The position numbers and the translations under genes are program-made. The notes under the pieces are model-generated. The model searched no databases and was not told where the DNA came from. It worked only from the letters and a program-made list of their open reading frames with translations. 64,000 nucleotides of DNA, taken from NCBI GenBank assembly GCA_037783545.1, contig JBBELK010000517.1, forward strand, positions 620,001 through 684,000, given 5' to 3'. Positions 52,232 to 63,729 of this stretch are shown here, one piece after another (position 1 is the stretch's first letter; each line of letters begins with the position of its first letter). Source of the stretch: Henricia sp. BOLD:AAB3569. Its lineage: Eukaryota; Echinodermata; Asteroidea; Spinulosida; Echinasteridae.

Positions 52232-53094
52232 TTACACCATGTCCCCGGCAGTCCCGGCGGCCCAGTTTGGCCAAAACGTGGCGTGCCGTGGAACTTTTAT
52301 TGTCTTTTTATTACTTTGGCTCGACTCGGCCCTAGTTGGGCCAGTGTGTTGCATTCTACCACGGTGCGTTACGTCCCGGTACGGAAAGCGTGGCGCGCCG
52401 TGCTGGTTCCGGGCCGCGAGGCAGATGACGCGCCCCGGAACCGGGACGGCGAGCTACTTTCAAGCGCCGTTCCACTACGGATGGGTCCACGTCCCAGGCC
52501 GGCCTGCTAAGTTCTGATGCTGTGCCTCACGTCCGTCCCGTTCGTGTCACATTTGTTGTCCCGGCCCAATACGTTCCCAGCGGTGTGCGAGGGTCTGCTG
52601 CGGCGCCCTGCGACTGAACGTGGCAGCTGTCATGTTTCACGCCCCGGTGGTCACCCAGTGGTCTCCCGGTGAGCCCCGGTGGGTATAAATAGTGCGCTCC
52701 ACACCTTCATTTTCACTTTGTCCTGGAGCGCTGCCTCAGCAACATCATCCTCATCGTCATCATCGTCATAATCATGAGGCACCAGCCGCGATCAGAGGTC
52801 CCCGGCACCCCACGGTGCCACACTCCATTGAGTCAAGGCACATTGCGGTCCGTCACGCCCTGTGACGGAAGCCCCGTCCCACTGCGGCCCAGGACGATTC
52901 TCATTAGTGCCGGGACTGCCGGGCCAAACATTTTGACAGAGCTGCTCACTGGCCGGTCACTGGCCGGTGGCAAGGGTGAGCTACGGTCATTCACGTTTCG
53001 CCACCCCGGTCCCCTACACTCCCCGACGTCCATCCCAGTGCATCTACGGTGCTCCTCTACCGGGGCGCCGGGACTGCCGGGGACATGGTGTATA
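52232..53094. mobile_element. GC-rich TIR element, 863 bp
   Basis: TTACACCATGTCCCCGGCAG then TCCCGGCG at left pairs with CGCCGGGACTGCCGGGGACA then TGGTGTATAA at right. CCCGG, GGCCGG and CACGTCC motifs are dense within. A (TCA)n run lies near 52750. The several long ORFs here on both strands are by-products of GC-rich sequence and match nothing. Confidence 0.75.
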
Positions 53095-53269
53095 ATATGC
53101 TGAGTGGGGCCATCCCAGTACATTTTTATTACCCGCTACTGAATGATTTTGCACAAAATATGCATGGGAAATGGTCCTGGCACATGCTGTGGTACTGTGG
53201 GGGCAGGGATGAGGGGATGTGGAGTATCATGGCCAAGTTGTCTTGGGAATTGAATTCAAGACTTTGGTT

Positions 53270-53575
53270 AATTCTGCAAGTCCTGAGTTCGAATCCTGCT
53301 GCCCTGCCTGTCTCCAGGATAGTATATGCCCCTTGGCAAAGCACTTTCCATAAAACTGCCTCTCTCCACCCTAAGTAAATGCATGGGTACTGTTGTGTTT
53401 GATTTGCTCATGGGTGCCTGACATGCAGCCGGAGCTGTATACTCCCCAGGGAGCTGAAAACGTTTTATAGTTGCACTGTCCGTGTTTGGGTGAAAAGGAT
53501 TAACAAATTAATTTACACAAGTAAAAATGTGAAGCGCCACATATGTGCTGTGCACTATATAAATATTCACATTAT
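53270..53575 (+). repeat. SINE-like repeat, relative of 18775-19075
   Basis: B-box-like GAGTTCGAATCCTG, then GCCCCTTGGCAAAGCACTTT, CTGCCTCTCTCCACCCTAAG and ATGCATGGGTAC. It ends in CGCCACATATGTGCTGTGCA then CTATATAAATATTCACATTA, an L2-like 3' tail that suggests LINE-assisted mobilisation. Confidence 0.55.
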
Positions 53576-53701
53576 TATGACGAGGGCTAGGAGCATGATG
53601 CTCCTAGAGAAGGCTTTTGTACATAAAAAATGTGACATGTCTTATACTAGGTCTTCTCAGGAAAGTAGTGATTCAGTTTCAAGCCTGTTGCTATGTTTTA
53701 G

Positions 53702-53872
53702 TGGATGGAAGCTGGACTGAATGGTCAAGCTGGACAATCTGTACCAAGACATGTGGGAGTGGCATCACGACCAGAAATCGATCCTGTACCGATCCAGTGC
53801 CAACGTACGGCGGTGCGGAGTGTGTGGGTCTAAGTTATGACGTTGCTGATTGCAACACCCAACAATGTCTGG
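53702..53872 (+). CDS. Sushi/TSP1/FN3 protein, exon 10: TSP1 repeat 6
   Basis: Acceptor TGTTTTAG, donor GTAAGC, phase 1 to 1, 171 bases. It reads DGSWTEWSSWTICTKTCGSG, then TTRNRSCTDPVPTYGGAEC and ADCNTQQC. A canonical TSP1 repeat; the TRNRSCTDP segment closely resembles repeats 3, 4 and 7, in line with origin by exon duplication. Confidence 0.94.
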
Positions 53873-54573
53873 GTAAGCAAGCACCCTTTAAAGGTAAAGT
53901 ACATGATTGGTAAACTGTTACAAAGGGCGTTATTTCCACTCGTGATTTAAAACCCATGTTGATAAAACTGCGGTGTAGAAATTTCGGCCACATAGATGCA
54001 GAACGAGCCACTGTGCGGTCACGACTTCCATAACAACCTGTACGGCAACACACGTCGCTGCGTACATGTACAGTACTGTTGCGTACGGCCTGCCCTAGCT
54101 CGAAAAACTGGTTACGGACCAATACATGTACAGTGCTTTACGTGCGTGTGTTCATAGTCTTAGCGCGGCGCGCTGTGAGGATATACGTGCAACAGAATGC
54201 CGCAGCTTGTCAGCGCTATTTATGTTTTATCTTCAGCGGGCCATCTTGAAGACAAGCCCAACGCCTTGATCAAGGCTAGCAATTGCGGGGTTGAATCTAT
54301 GCCCAAAAGGTGACTTGAAAAAAGGTGAATTAGACCCGGGTCTGATTCGCCTTTTTCAATTCACCTTTTGCATTTACACTTAGTGCCCACCTGACTTCAA
54401 CTCGCCTTTATGGAAATTGCAGGGTAAGATTCGCCAAAAGCGAATGAAGTGTAAATGGGCCTTTATATATTAAGTGCAGGCACCAAGCATTGGCCAGGCC
54501 CCCAAAATAGTGACTGTCCACATACATTGTACTGCAAGATGAGATAAACCAGTTTGATTTCTTTCCTTGACAG

Positions 54574-54756
54574 ATGGTGCTTGGACCCGCTGGTCCCCAT
54601 GGTCCGTATGCTCCAAGAGCTGCCTCGGTGGTGTCCAGGCTAGGGCTAGGTCCTGCACCGACCCCCGGCCAGGCCCTGGAGGGAGCGACTGTCTTGATTC
54701 TAGCAGTTCTCGGAGCTACAGCCAGTGGCAGACTTGCAACGAACAGCCCTGTCCAG
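54574..54756 (+). CDS. Sushi/TSP1/FN3 protein, exon 11: TSP1 repeat 7
   Basis: Acceptor TTGACAG, donor GTAAGG, phase 1 to 1, 183 bases. It reads DGAWTRWSPWSVCSKSCLGG, then QARARSCTDPRPGPGGSDC and WQTCNEQPC. A serine-rich loop (SSSSRSYS) precedes the last two cysteines. Leu replaces the Gly usually following the second core cysteine. Confidence 0.94.
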
Positions 54757-54812
54757 GTAAGGATTGTCAGGTCCTGAGGAAGAATTATAGCTGAAGAATA
54801 GGAAAACAGTAC

Positions 54813-54950
54813 AGTGAAACCTGCTATTAAGGCCACCTGCATATAGTGGCCATACACCTTTGGTCCCAAATGCCATGTGTATAATGCTTAAGAAACCTCT
54901 ATAAAGAGGCACCTATTTACGGTCCCAAGGGTGGCCACTATTGATTGCTT
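54813..54950. mobile_element. Fragment of the pogo/Tigger-like family 22682-23152
   Basis: TACAGTGAAACCTGCTATTA, AGGCCACC, TTTGGTCCCAAATG and GGGTGGCCACTA match the family start and its internal motifs. The right terminus is lost. Confidence 0.65.
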
Positions 54951-55755
54951 TCCGGTGACGTCACGCCTTCCATCCACCATTTTGGTGGGCATTTTTCATG
55001 ACCCACGTGGCTCGAGTAATAACCGGCAAAAAAGAGCAAGAAAAGCGAATTGGTTGCGCTTACCTCCGTTGCTTAACCTTGCTTTATGTTGTTGCGCCAT
55101 CGCTGTTGTATCGATAAAGATAAAAACGTATTTCTTTAGGCTAAAAATCACAAAAGTAGCCTAGCACTTTCGTGTTTACAAGCTGACTGCATGCTCAATA
55201 TTTTGAACGTATCGCAACGCGCGTGTGTGGCATCTTCAAATGAAAATATGCTGGCGAGTATTTTTACGCGTGTTCATGTGCGTCTATTGGCGCGCGCGAC
55301 TGTTGCCCACCACACATTCCCGGATGTTCTACGTCATCGAAAGCAATCAATAGACAAATTTTACTGTAGACAAAAAAGATATGGAGCGTCCAGATTTTTT
55401 CAGAAAAAAAAATGATTTCGTTCTAACCTAACAATCATATAAAATACCTCCCCAAAATACTATCCACGGGAAAGAAAGCATGAAATTTGCGATCTCCAAT
55501 TTGGATGTGAAAGCAAAAGAGTTGGTGTAATCACTACACTGCTTTTTTTCAGTCAATTTTTGCTAATTTTCTGAGCATTTTATCTCGGACTAGAACAAAA
55601 GAATCAAGCCTGACAAAGTAGTAATGATTACAAACCCACAATCTCTGATTTAGAACTTGAATCAAGATTTGACGAAAAACATTTCTTCTTGACAACTCTG
55701 CTCCAAAAAAATATATTTGCCATATTAAAAATCACTCGCCTCTTGCTTGCAACAG

Positions 55756-55926
55756 TGCATGGTCGTTGGTCCAGCTGGTCAGCATGGTCCGAGTGTCCAG
55801 TGACCTGCGGAGGAGACCAGCGTGTGTCTGAGAGGAACTGTTCCCAACCTGTAGCTAAGTGGGGTGGTAGGCCTTGCCGCGGTAGTGGTGTCAGGACGTG
55901 GCGTTGTAATACGCAACCCTGCCCGA
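55756..55926 (+). CDS. Sushi/TSP1/FN3 protein, exon 12: TSP1 repeat 8
   Basis: Acceptor TGCAACAG, donor GTGAGT, phase 1 to 1, 171 bases. It reads HGRWSSWSAWSECPVTCGGD, then RVSERNCSQPVAKWGGRPC and WRCNTQPC. It opens with HG like repeats 1 and 2, while repeats 3-7 open with DG. This is the last TSP1 repeat; the next exon starts a fibronectin type III domain. Confidence 0.94.
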
Positions 55927-55997
55927 GTGAGTACTGGTTTCCTTTTTTTGTGCAGTGAAGTCTTCCTTCTCTGTGATTGTGCACATTACTGCTTTTC

Positions 55998-56605
55998 AAC
56001 CAGTGTTGCAACGACTCAGATTTGAGACTTGGGATTCAAGTCTATTTGAGTCCTGATTTTTACTGACAAAACATGACTTGACAACTTCACATGGGTCGGT
56101 AAAAAGAATGTCGATTTGACAGACATTTTTAAACTCCAGTCTGCCAGAAAGAACATTTGTTTAAGGGGCTGTCCAAAGTTGTCAACATTTTCATGGTTCT
56201 ACAGAGCGTAGTATTTTTCAAGACCCCCTCCTTCCCCCAAAATACTACTTTTTTGTGAGTACCGTGAAATGTCAACGTTTTACAGTGCATGTAAAGTCCA
56301 CGCGGCCCCCGAATCCCCTCCCACTTACTACGCCCTGTAGACACGTGAACATGTTGATTTTGCAATGCAAAATCTCATTTTGGCCATTTTGGGGACAAAA
56401 GAAACAGACCATGTCTGGCCAGAACGAGAACAATACCCCACATATAGCTAGAAGTTGCAGGAGACTAATTTTAAAATCTGCATGAACAAATTTACGCCTG
56501 TGACTATTTGACATGACTTGACATTGAATTCAAATAACTTGACCTGGGACTCGAAGGCAGGTTTAACTTGGCTTGAGACTCATTCCAACTCTGTTACCAA
56601 TGAAA
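55998..56605. repeat. GACTTGA-rich repeat with nested element
   Basis: AACCAGTGTTGCAACGACTC at left resembles, inverted, GAGACTCATTCCAACTCTGTT at right. Both flanks are full of ACTTGA/TCAAGT motifs. A copy of the 7095-7352 family (AAGGGGCTGTCCAAAGTTGT onward) is inserted at 56161-56360. A related TCAAGTC-rich stretch lies at 59293-59585. Confidence 0.5.
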
Positions 56606-56825
56606 TGTTTCGGTAAAACGTCTTTAATTACTGTAATTACATGTTGCAAATTGTGCACTCGCGCATCTTTCATCAGTTGTTTAAAAGTGTGAAAATTCTG
56701 AAAATTCACAAATCTTGAGTAGTTAACATTTATTTTTTTAAAACATATTTCAAGTAGTACATGTACCTTCAGTAGTAACTGTGAAATGTTATGCAACTAA
56801 TTTCATTCTCAAACCTACTTTACAG

Positions 56826-56946
56826 TTTTTGGAGCTCCAGCTCAGATCAGCTACATCCCAAGTGACACAAACATCACTGTAATGTGGGGTCTACCCCTGG
56901 AGTATCAGGAGCCGATACTGTACTACATTGTGCACTTCAGACACAG
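56826..56946 (+). CDS. Sushi/TSP1/FN3 protein, exon 13: first half of FN3 domain 1
   Basis: Acceptor TTTACAG, donor GTATAT, phase 1 to 2, 121 bases. It reads FGAPAQISYIPSDTNITVMW, then GLPLEYQEPILYYIVHFRH. The N-terminal Pro region, the B-strand Trp and the YYIVHFR C-strand fit fibronectin type III. NIT is a potential glycosylation site. The split in the middle of the domain is common for FN3 exons. Confidence 0.9.
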
Positions 56947-57328
56947 GTATATAGCTCAGTGTAGTCTTTCATTTTTTGTGTAATTTTGCAGATTACAAAC
57001 CGAGTGCCAGATCATGGTCACAAGATGCCCCAGTTGGGCCTCATTGCAATAAATGGTCTTAGACCAATCTATAGCCTTAGCTGGCTTATAGCCTCGTTGC
57101 GATATTGTGGTCTAAAGACAGACTGGTCCTAAAATTTAAGCCTGCGTGCGGCAAGCAGGCTATTATCGGCCTAAATTTTTATGACATGGTGCTTGTCATT
57201 ATTGATGTTGCAAAGAGAACACGTATTAAGTCCATTAGAGTTATATTTGATGCCTTTTGAGCAAATTTGTGTGCAAGCGCACGCACCATCAAGCGGCTTC
57301 GTGAAGACGTTTGTTTGGTATGAATTAT

Positions 57329-57773
57329 ATATGGGTCTGTCCACAGTAATGGGGTACATTTGAAAAATAAGTCAATAATTCCTTTCAAATGTCTTTAGTT
57401 TATCTCAGAATTAAAGAAATGTCCTTGTTTTGTTCTCAGGAGATAACTTTTGCCCAAAAAGGTAAGAAATTGCTGCCACAACATACATTTTTGAAAAGCA
57501 AGTGTACAAATTTTCCTATTACGCGTGTAACGTGGACAGACAATTTTGTGACATTTTTTTCCGTCTTTGTTACATGCGTAATAGGAAAATTTGTGCACGA
57601 GGTTTTCACAAATGTATGTTGTAGGACTATTTTTCTTATTCCTTGGTGAAAAAGTTATTTCCTCAGTTTAGCTTGATAATTTAAATATAAAATTAAGACA
57701 TTTGAAGTGAACTGGGACCTAAGATCTTGAATGTTACAGAAATGTACCCCCGTTACTGTGGACAGACCCATAT
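57329..57773. mobile_element. TIR MITE, 445 bp, with inner hairpin
   Basis: ATATGGGTCTGTCCACAGTA then ATGGGGTACATTT at left pairs with AAATGTACCCCCGTTACTGT then GGACAGACCCATAT at right. An inner hairpin at about 57495-57600 (GTACAAATTTTCCTATTACG and its complement) makes a second stem. A partial relative is at 21548-21790. In intron 13. Confidence 0.85.
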
Positions 57774-57897
57774 CCAAGTATGGCTTGAAATTACGAAAGA
57801 GCTAGTACATGTAGCTGGCTATTTTTCAGTTAGGTGTATGTTCTTTTTGGCTGGTGTAGTTCTGCTTCGTCCGACGAGATTAGTTGATCACTGTTAG

Positions 57898-58477
57898 TTA
57901 AAGGGTCCCTTATTTGGGATTTTTATCAATGAAATCTATGCTATAAATCCAATATACTCAGTTACATTCATAAAAATCCCATTTGGAGCTTGCTTTGGGG
58001 GTTAAAACAAAGGTTTTTAGTTTTTATGCTAATGAAAATATGCATATTCACGACCAAGGTCACGATGTCACAAGAGGCAAACACAGGAAAATCACATTCA
58101 ACTGTGCACAAAAGATTCCACTTTTTTGTAAAACTTCCTGGAACTTTTGTTATCCACGAGTGTTTAAGTTTGTTCTACATGTTTCCTGTTGTAAGCCTTG
58201 ACGAAACTGGGGGTAGAAACTGCAGCAATTTGCCACAAGTCCAACTTGAAGTCTTATGTTTTTTCTTAACTTTTCCCTTCTGTTTTCCTTACGTGATGCA
58301 CTCCAAACAGTGCCCTCTGTCTGTGGTTTATTGCAATGAAATCTTCAAAGTTGAAAAAGGCTATCTTTTATTAATTTTACATCCAAACGAACAATAGCAT
58401 GTCTTGCTGAACAAGTAATCCATCATATGAAGCAAAAATTAGGCAAAAAGTTGTTTAGCACGTCATAGGCCCTTTAA
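57898..58477. mobile_element. TTAA-flanked MITE, 580 bp (copy 2)
   Basis: Starts TTAAAGGGTCCCTTATTT and ends CATAGGCCCTTTAA. It matches 24370-24950 over its whole length with roughly one difference per ten bases or fewer by eye, including GAAACTGGGGGTAGAAACTG. Only 120 bases downstream of the MITE 57329-57773, in the same intron. Confidence 0.85.
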
Positions 58478-58796
58478 TGAAGCATCCGTTCACATGTCAC
58501 TTAATGAAGATTGAATTAAGAAGGGTATTGTTCAGATTAGGCAACCACTAACGAAGATCAAATAACGCTGTGGGGCACCAGGATAGTCTGATCGCATATG
58601 CGCGTCGAGCGTCAAGCATAGAGCATCAAGCGTCTGATGCTGTGTGTGGTTTTTGAGCGGCGTGTCAAAAAGCAACACTTTCCAGACACTTGAAGCAAGA
58701 CTGACAAAACACTTATTCCCATTAAAATCTTGTTACCATTATTAATACATTTTACAGACGCTTGGCATTATATTTGCTTTCTTTGCCCATTCTTAG

Positions 58797-59038
58797 ACTG
58801 ACAGGAAACAGCAGCCTCCAAACACTGATCAGCCCCCAATCGGATGAACATCCCTACCCCATGTACAACTTGACATCATTCCAAGCCCTACCCACCAAGG
58901 ATAACACCACATCCACCCTGACCATACGAGGCTTGGCGGCCTATACTGACTACGAGGTGTGTTTGACCATTAGTCATGGGTACAGTGGTGTGATGAGCGG
59001 CCATAGTCAAGTTGACATTGTCAGGACACTAAAGCATG
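58797..59038 (+). CDS. Sushi/TSP1/FN3 protein, exon 14: second half of FN3 domain 1
   Basis: Acceptor ATTCTTAG, donor GTGGGT, phase 2 to 1, 242 bases. It reads LTGNSSLQTLISPQSDEHPY, then TSTLTIRGLAAYTDYEVCLT and ISHGYSGVMSGHSQVDIVRT. LTIRGLxxYTDYEVCL is the FN3 'tyrosine corner' region. The loop before it is long. Exons 13 and 14 together give a complete but slightly enlarged FN3 domain. Confidence 0.9.
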
Positions 59039-59662
59039 GTGGGTGTTTGTGTTTTCATTGGAAATAACATGTTAACAGTGGATGTTCCATTTTAGCAGAG
59101 TTGTTTTACTGGTACTTGAAAAGAAAAGTACTTGCTTTTTGGTAATTCTGAAGAACTGAAAATGTCACTAACACTTGTTGTATGCGACGATGAAGGGATG
59201 ACGTTTGCTTGGTATTTAAAGGGTGACCCCCAAAATGTCAATAAACTGCATAATTCTTTAGGTAACAACACCATATTTGCTGGGTTGTAATGAGTCTTCC
59301 TCTGCTCGAGTCCCAAGTCAAGTCAAGTCAGGCATGTTGGTTCAAGTCAAGTAGTATTCGTTCAAGTTAATTTTAAAATGAGTCTAAACCCTGAATCTTG
59401 CATTCGTGTAGGGTATTTTTTGTTGTTCTGGCCAACAATGCTCTATGTTAAAAGAAAGCTTTAGTTCTGAAAAACAATTTGGTCCTCAAAATAACAAAAA
59501 TGCATAAAAGTTCAATTTCATTTTTGGCAGACCCAAGTAAATTATTTTTACAAGTCCGAGTCATGTCAAGTCAAGTCATTTGAAAATTGGGTGCTGGTCT
59601 TGGTATGTACATGTATAAGTCTCATTGCAGTTTTTTTCAACAGACAAACTGTTTTCTTTTAG

Positions 59663-59867
59663 CTTTTCCAGCCCCACCAAACCCCATTACCATAGAGTAT
59701 GGAAATTACGCAGTGGAGGGCGAATACAAAGTGCTGATTCGCTGGTCAGAGGTCACATGGTCTAACTTTACAGCGCCCTCAATGTACCGTGTTATGATAC
59801 GAGACATTAGGACACCAATTGACAAGCCGTGGACTGTATTAGATGAAGTGTCTACACAAATCACAGG
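59663..59867 (+). CDS. Sushi/TSP1/FN3 protein, exon 15: first half of FN3 domain 2
   Basis: Acceptor TTCTTTTAG, donor GTGAGA, phase 1 to 2, 205 bases. It reads FPAPPNPITIEYGNYAVEGE, then YKVLIRWSEVTWSNFTAPSM and YRVMIRDIRTPIDKPWTVLD. PxPP at the start, the core Trp and YRVMIRD fit FN3. The second half of this domain and any transmembrane or cytoplasmic part were not found up to 64000, so the gene continues to the right beyond the transposon-like element at 60205-63729. Confidence 0.88.
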
Positions 59868-60204
59868 GTGAGAGTTTCAGAGTGGTTTTTATCTTGGAAT
59901 TTGTAAAAATTCCATTTGTAGGTAATTTTTAAAATTTGTTTGGGAAGAGTTCTTCACATTGATATCACTTGAAACCTAGTGTCAACAAAACAAATCTGTG
60001 GGACTGTCTCGAAAATCAGGCTTGATTCTTTAGTTCTGGTCCGAGATAAAATGCTCAGAAAATGAGCAAAAATTGGCTGAAAAAAAAGCAGTGTAGTGAT
60101 TACACCAATTATAGCTGTCACTGCTATATCAGGGATTTTGGTTTTCTGCTGGTTGACAAGTTAGAGGCATTATTATCTGTGGCACTTGAAATTATTTATA
60201 GAAT

Positions 60205-63200
60205 GGGAGACTTTTGAGGAGCAATATCAACAGAGGGCGCCAAACATACGGTCCCAGCGCATTTCGCGCCACGATGACAGCCATTGCATTACACGTATTT
60301 TCGTGCTAAAAATGCGGTTGGAAATGTCGCCGTGAAACCCTACATTAATCAACGATGGAAAGCCCAAACAGTCATCATGAAAAATCAACCATTGAAGAAC
60401 TTAAAAAATGGACTTTGAAAAGGAAAAGCTGAAACGTCGCGCGGAAACGTTGGTTGCCAAGAGGTAAGTAAAACGCACGGGTTTTTTTTGTCATTTTGTT
60501 TTCGGTCATGCATGTGGTTGATCGTGTTACGATGTATACATGTAGTGTGTGCACGATGCCAACAGTGCATATACAATATCGGACGGTTGTGTAGAACTAG
60601 AAGCACATGCCTGTATAATTTAGGCTGTCGTGTCGAGTCGAGGCCTCGCCTAACTTAGGCCTTGCTTTGGCTACTGAAATGGAAATCCGAGTACAATTGA
60701 TTAACTGCTTAAACGTCTAACAATGGAGTGAAAATGGCATGCCATGAACTTGGAAGAAAGTCTGAACTCTGATCATCAGATTTGTGATTTTTACATTCCC
60801 ATCTCTTCAGAGGAAATGCAGTCTATTGTTTTTCTTCAACGTACCTTTCCATTTTCATAGTCATGTGCATGTCCACGAGGCTTATTCCATTTCTAATCCA
60901 GGCCTAGGCTACACTGGCGCTGACCATAGCATATAGACCTGGTCATGTAATTATGCTGTTCTTGACAGACTTGGCAATGAGTGGTATATATATATATTTT
61001 AATAATATTTTTGAGATATCTCTTAATACTAATATGTTTATTTATTTTTTACTCATCACAAATGAAGGTTGAAGTGGTAAAACCAAATACACATTTTCCC
61101 AGTGTAAGCCTAATGCTTAGAAATTTGTTCTAACATTTTATTTATTTATTTTTGTTTTGCCAGAAATGGGGTCTACAACAGTGTGAGGAACAATCAACAA
61201 ACGTAATGTCAACTCCACACACATTATGGCTTTTAAAGGCATCCACAAGGACAGCAAGCAGGTAAAAGCTAGATCTCACAAATTAGGTCTTGCTTCAGTC
61301 TTCACTTCAGTGCGAATCTCAACTTGAACGTCATAAAGTAATATTCACATCTTTTTTTTGTTGTAAACATACCTGTAGACATTTGCTTTTGTTTTGATGT
61401 GAAGTTAAGCCTATTATACAGCAGGCAGACTGATTTTGTAAAAACGGAAAGAATTCCGTTTACTGGTCGCCACTTATTCTTCTCATAAAAACTTAAAAAC
61501 CACCAAAACGTGCAAATATTTTAAAGGGAAGTGAGGGAAGTGAAAAACATTCAACAATTTCCTGGCGACCAATAAAGGGAATTCAAACCGTAAAAAAGTA
61601 TCTTTAATGTTTCAATTTAATAGGAGTGAAGTAACCTCTTGTTTTATTTATGACTTGTTTCTCTGACAGATTCCCGACATGTGAAATGAAGCAGCCAAGG
61701 CTTTCCAGGAAATCCAAATGATTCAGATCAGGCGTTCTTCCATGGGCAGTCAGGATGGTTATGCCTTCATGGCAGCAGAGTCGACATTTGTGAAATGACT
61801 GAATTAATTTTAATTTTGTGAATTTGTGTACATGTATTGTAACATTGATCTATGCAGCTCAATCATGTGATGGAAACAAATTATGCTCAAATTATAAAAA
61901 AAATTCAAAAATAAATCAACATTTTGTTGCCATTTACTTATTTTATTGAGCTAAAATACTTATTAATTTCCTGTGTTTACACATTCTAAAAAGCTTTTAA
62001 AACCAAGGAACTGGAAGGGACATTGAGGACTGTAAATGTACATTGCATGGATTTACCAGTACATATAAGCTTTTTGTTTTTTGAGTTTTTTGTTTCTTTT
62101 TTTTATTTCTTAGTCAAGAACTTATTAATGTTATGTCAGCTTAAACTTGCCGATAGTCTCAAGTTAACAATCGTCATGTTTCTTTTAGCCCCATAATTGA
62201 TAAGTTGACCATTACTTGTATTCCTCAAAATGATTTAACAGGCATCAGAACATGCTGATTTGATAGAAGTGGCAAATTTACGGGTGTCTTTTATGTAACT
62301 CTTGGAATTTCTTTTTCAGCCAGTCTCATACTGTGTAATGGCCAACTGCTCAATTCCGTACACGGCCCTGTCAGCAGGTGGTAATTTGAAAACTACATGT
62401 AGAACATTTGAAAGCAATTGCGGAATACCCTGCAACTCAAAACTGATGTTGCACGTGCTTTTATCGACTCGTTCTCAGACCAAACTTTCCTTCGTAATAC
62501 AATCCTCCGAAGCCATGTCTCCCAATGCTACAATTATGTTTAAAATGAACATTATTTGGTATATTCTATGCAGATTTATCATGTACATGTACACTTATAT
62601 TTATAGTTTTCTAAACCATTAACAAAATAGCAAGCAAAAAGAATTTTGTTTCTTTCATTCTTACATGTATGCAAATGTTTTATCAACATTCTACCCCTTC
62701 CCTGCAGGCATTGTCCGAAGGGTGGGTGGGGACTTGGTAACATGCCTCGGCATTGACCAGATGTTCCAAGGTGGAGATTTTGTCACAAATTTTGGCCCAG
62801 GGGTTGCGATTTTGTCACTCAAAAAGTGACAATTCTCATGTCCGAGGTGTGGTACGTAGCCTGGGGGTGGGGGTGGTACTTAACCATGCCTCTCGGGTGA
62901 AAATTGATATCACGTTACACATGTAAGTCAAAAACACAAACAAAAAACTATCGTGGACGCACGCGTCACTTTCAACCCTCTGCGTCAAAGGTTTTTTGTT
63001 GTTGAGTGTTTCGATTATAAACATGCCTGTTGGCTTCATGTCAACTTGACTTTATTGCTTGGAATACCCTTACCAAAAAAAATTTAATAATAAAACAAAA
63101 ACGCATCACCGCATCATTTTGGAAGACTAATTTTTGGCCTAATTTGTGTTTTTACAAATTCAAACACTGCATGATGTGTCATTCAAACTTGTTTTCACAA

Positions 63201-63729
63201 AGTTTTAATGAAGTGACTGGGGGTGGGGGTAAGACATTTTGCTCTTTTTTCAACAAAAAAATGGAAATTGATAGTGACATCATGGAGGAAATGTGACATG
63301 AACACTGCTCATACAATCGTCTTTAAACCGGTGAAAGTCGTCCGAAAAGCGACACACTGCATTGAGTGCCCCGTTTATATAGTGCGTACAGCCATTAATA
63401 CACAGCGGTGAGTGACGTACGCGTTTGAAGTACACCGAAGCCGCCGCCGCGCGCCGCTGTTGACCACTGTTGCCGTTTTTATAGATAAACTCCACAACTT
63501 TCTCAGTTTGTATGTATTGTTTAGAAAACCATGACTAGTCCTTCCGCCACACACCACAAAAATACAGGATGTACGGGACTTCATTGCTGAGAAATAGAGC
63601 TCTGAAATTGAAGAAATTTACGTCCACACGTAAAACAAACGAGACCGAAGTCAGAAGAAAATCACTTCCGGGATCGTGAAGGGCGCCCTCTTGTGTCTAA
63701 ACCAGGATAGCCAAAAGTCTCCCATTGCC
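60205..63729. mobile_element. Probable degenerate DNA transposon with imperfect TIRs (3.5 kb)
   Basis: Left end AATGGGAGACTTTTG...AGAGGGCGCC and right end, read inverted, AATGGGAGACTTTTG...AGAGGGCGCC agree at both edges of a ~40-base TIR with a 5-base indel between. An ATG at 60355 opens STIEELKKW, then in a shifted frame KLKRRAETLVAKR before a GTAAGT donor. Together these resemble a SAP DNA-binding motif broken by a frameshift. No other domain was recognised, no clear target duplication was seen, and the interior is mostly AT-rich with decayed splice-like sites. The element lies within the expected next intron of the sushi/TSP1 gene. Confidence 0.5.

Noticed and set aside
52212..53123. Several ~100-codon ORFs on both strands
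   Set aside because: They lie in the GC-rich TIR element, which has few stops by composition; no recognisable protein.
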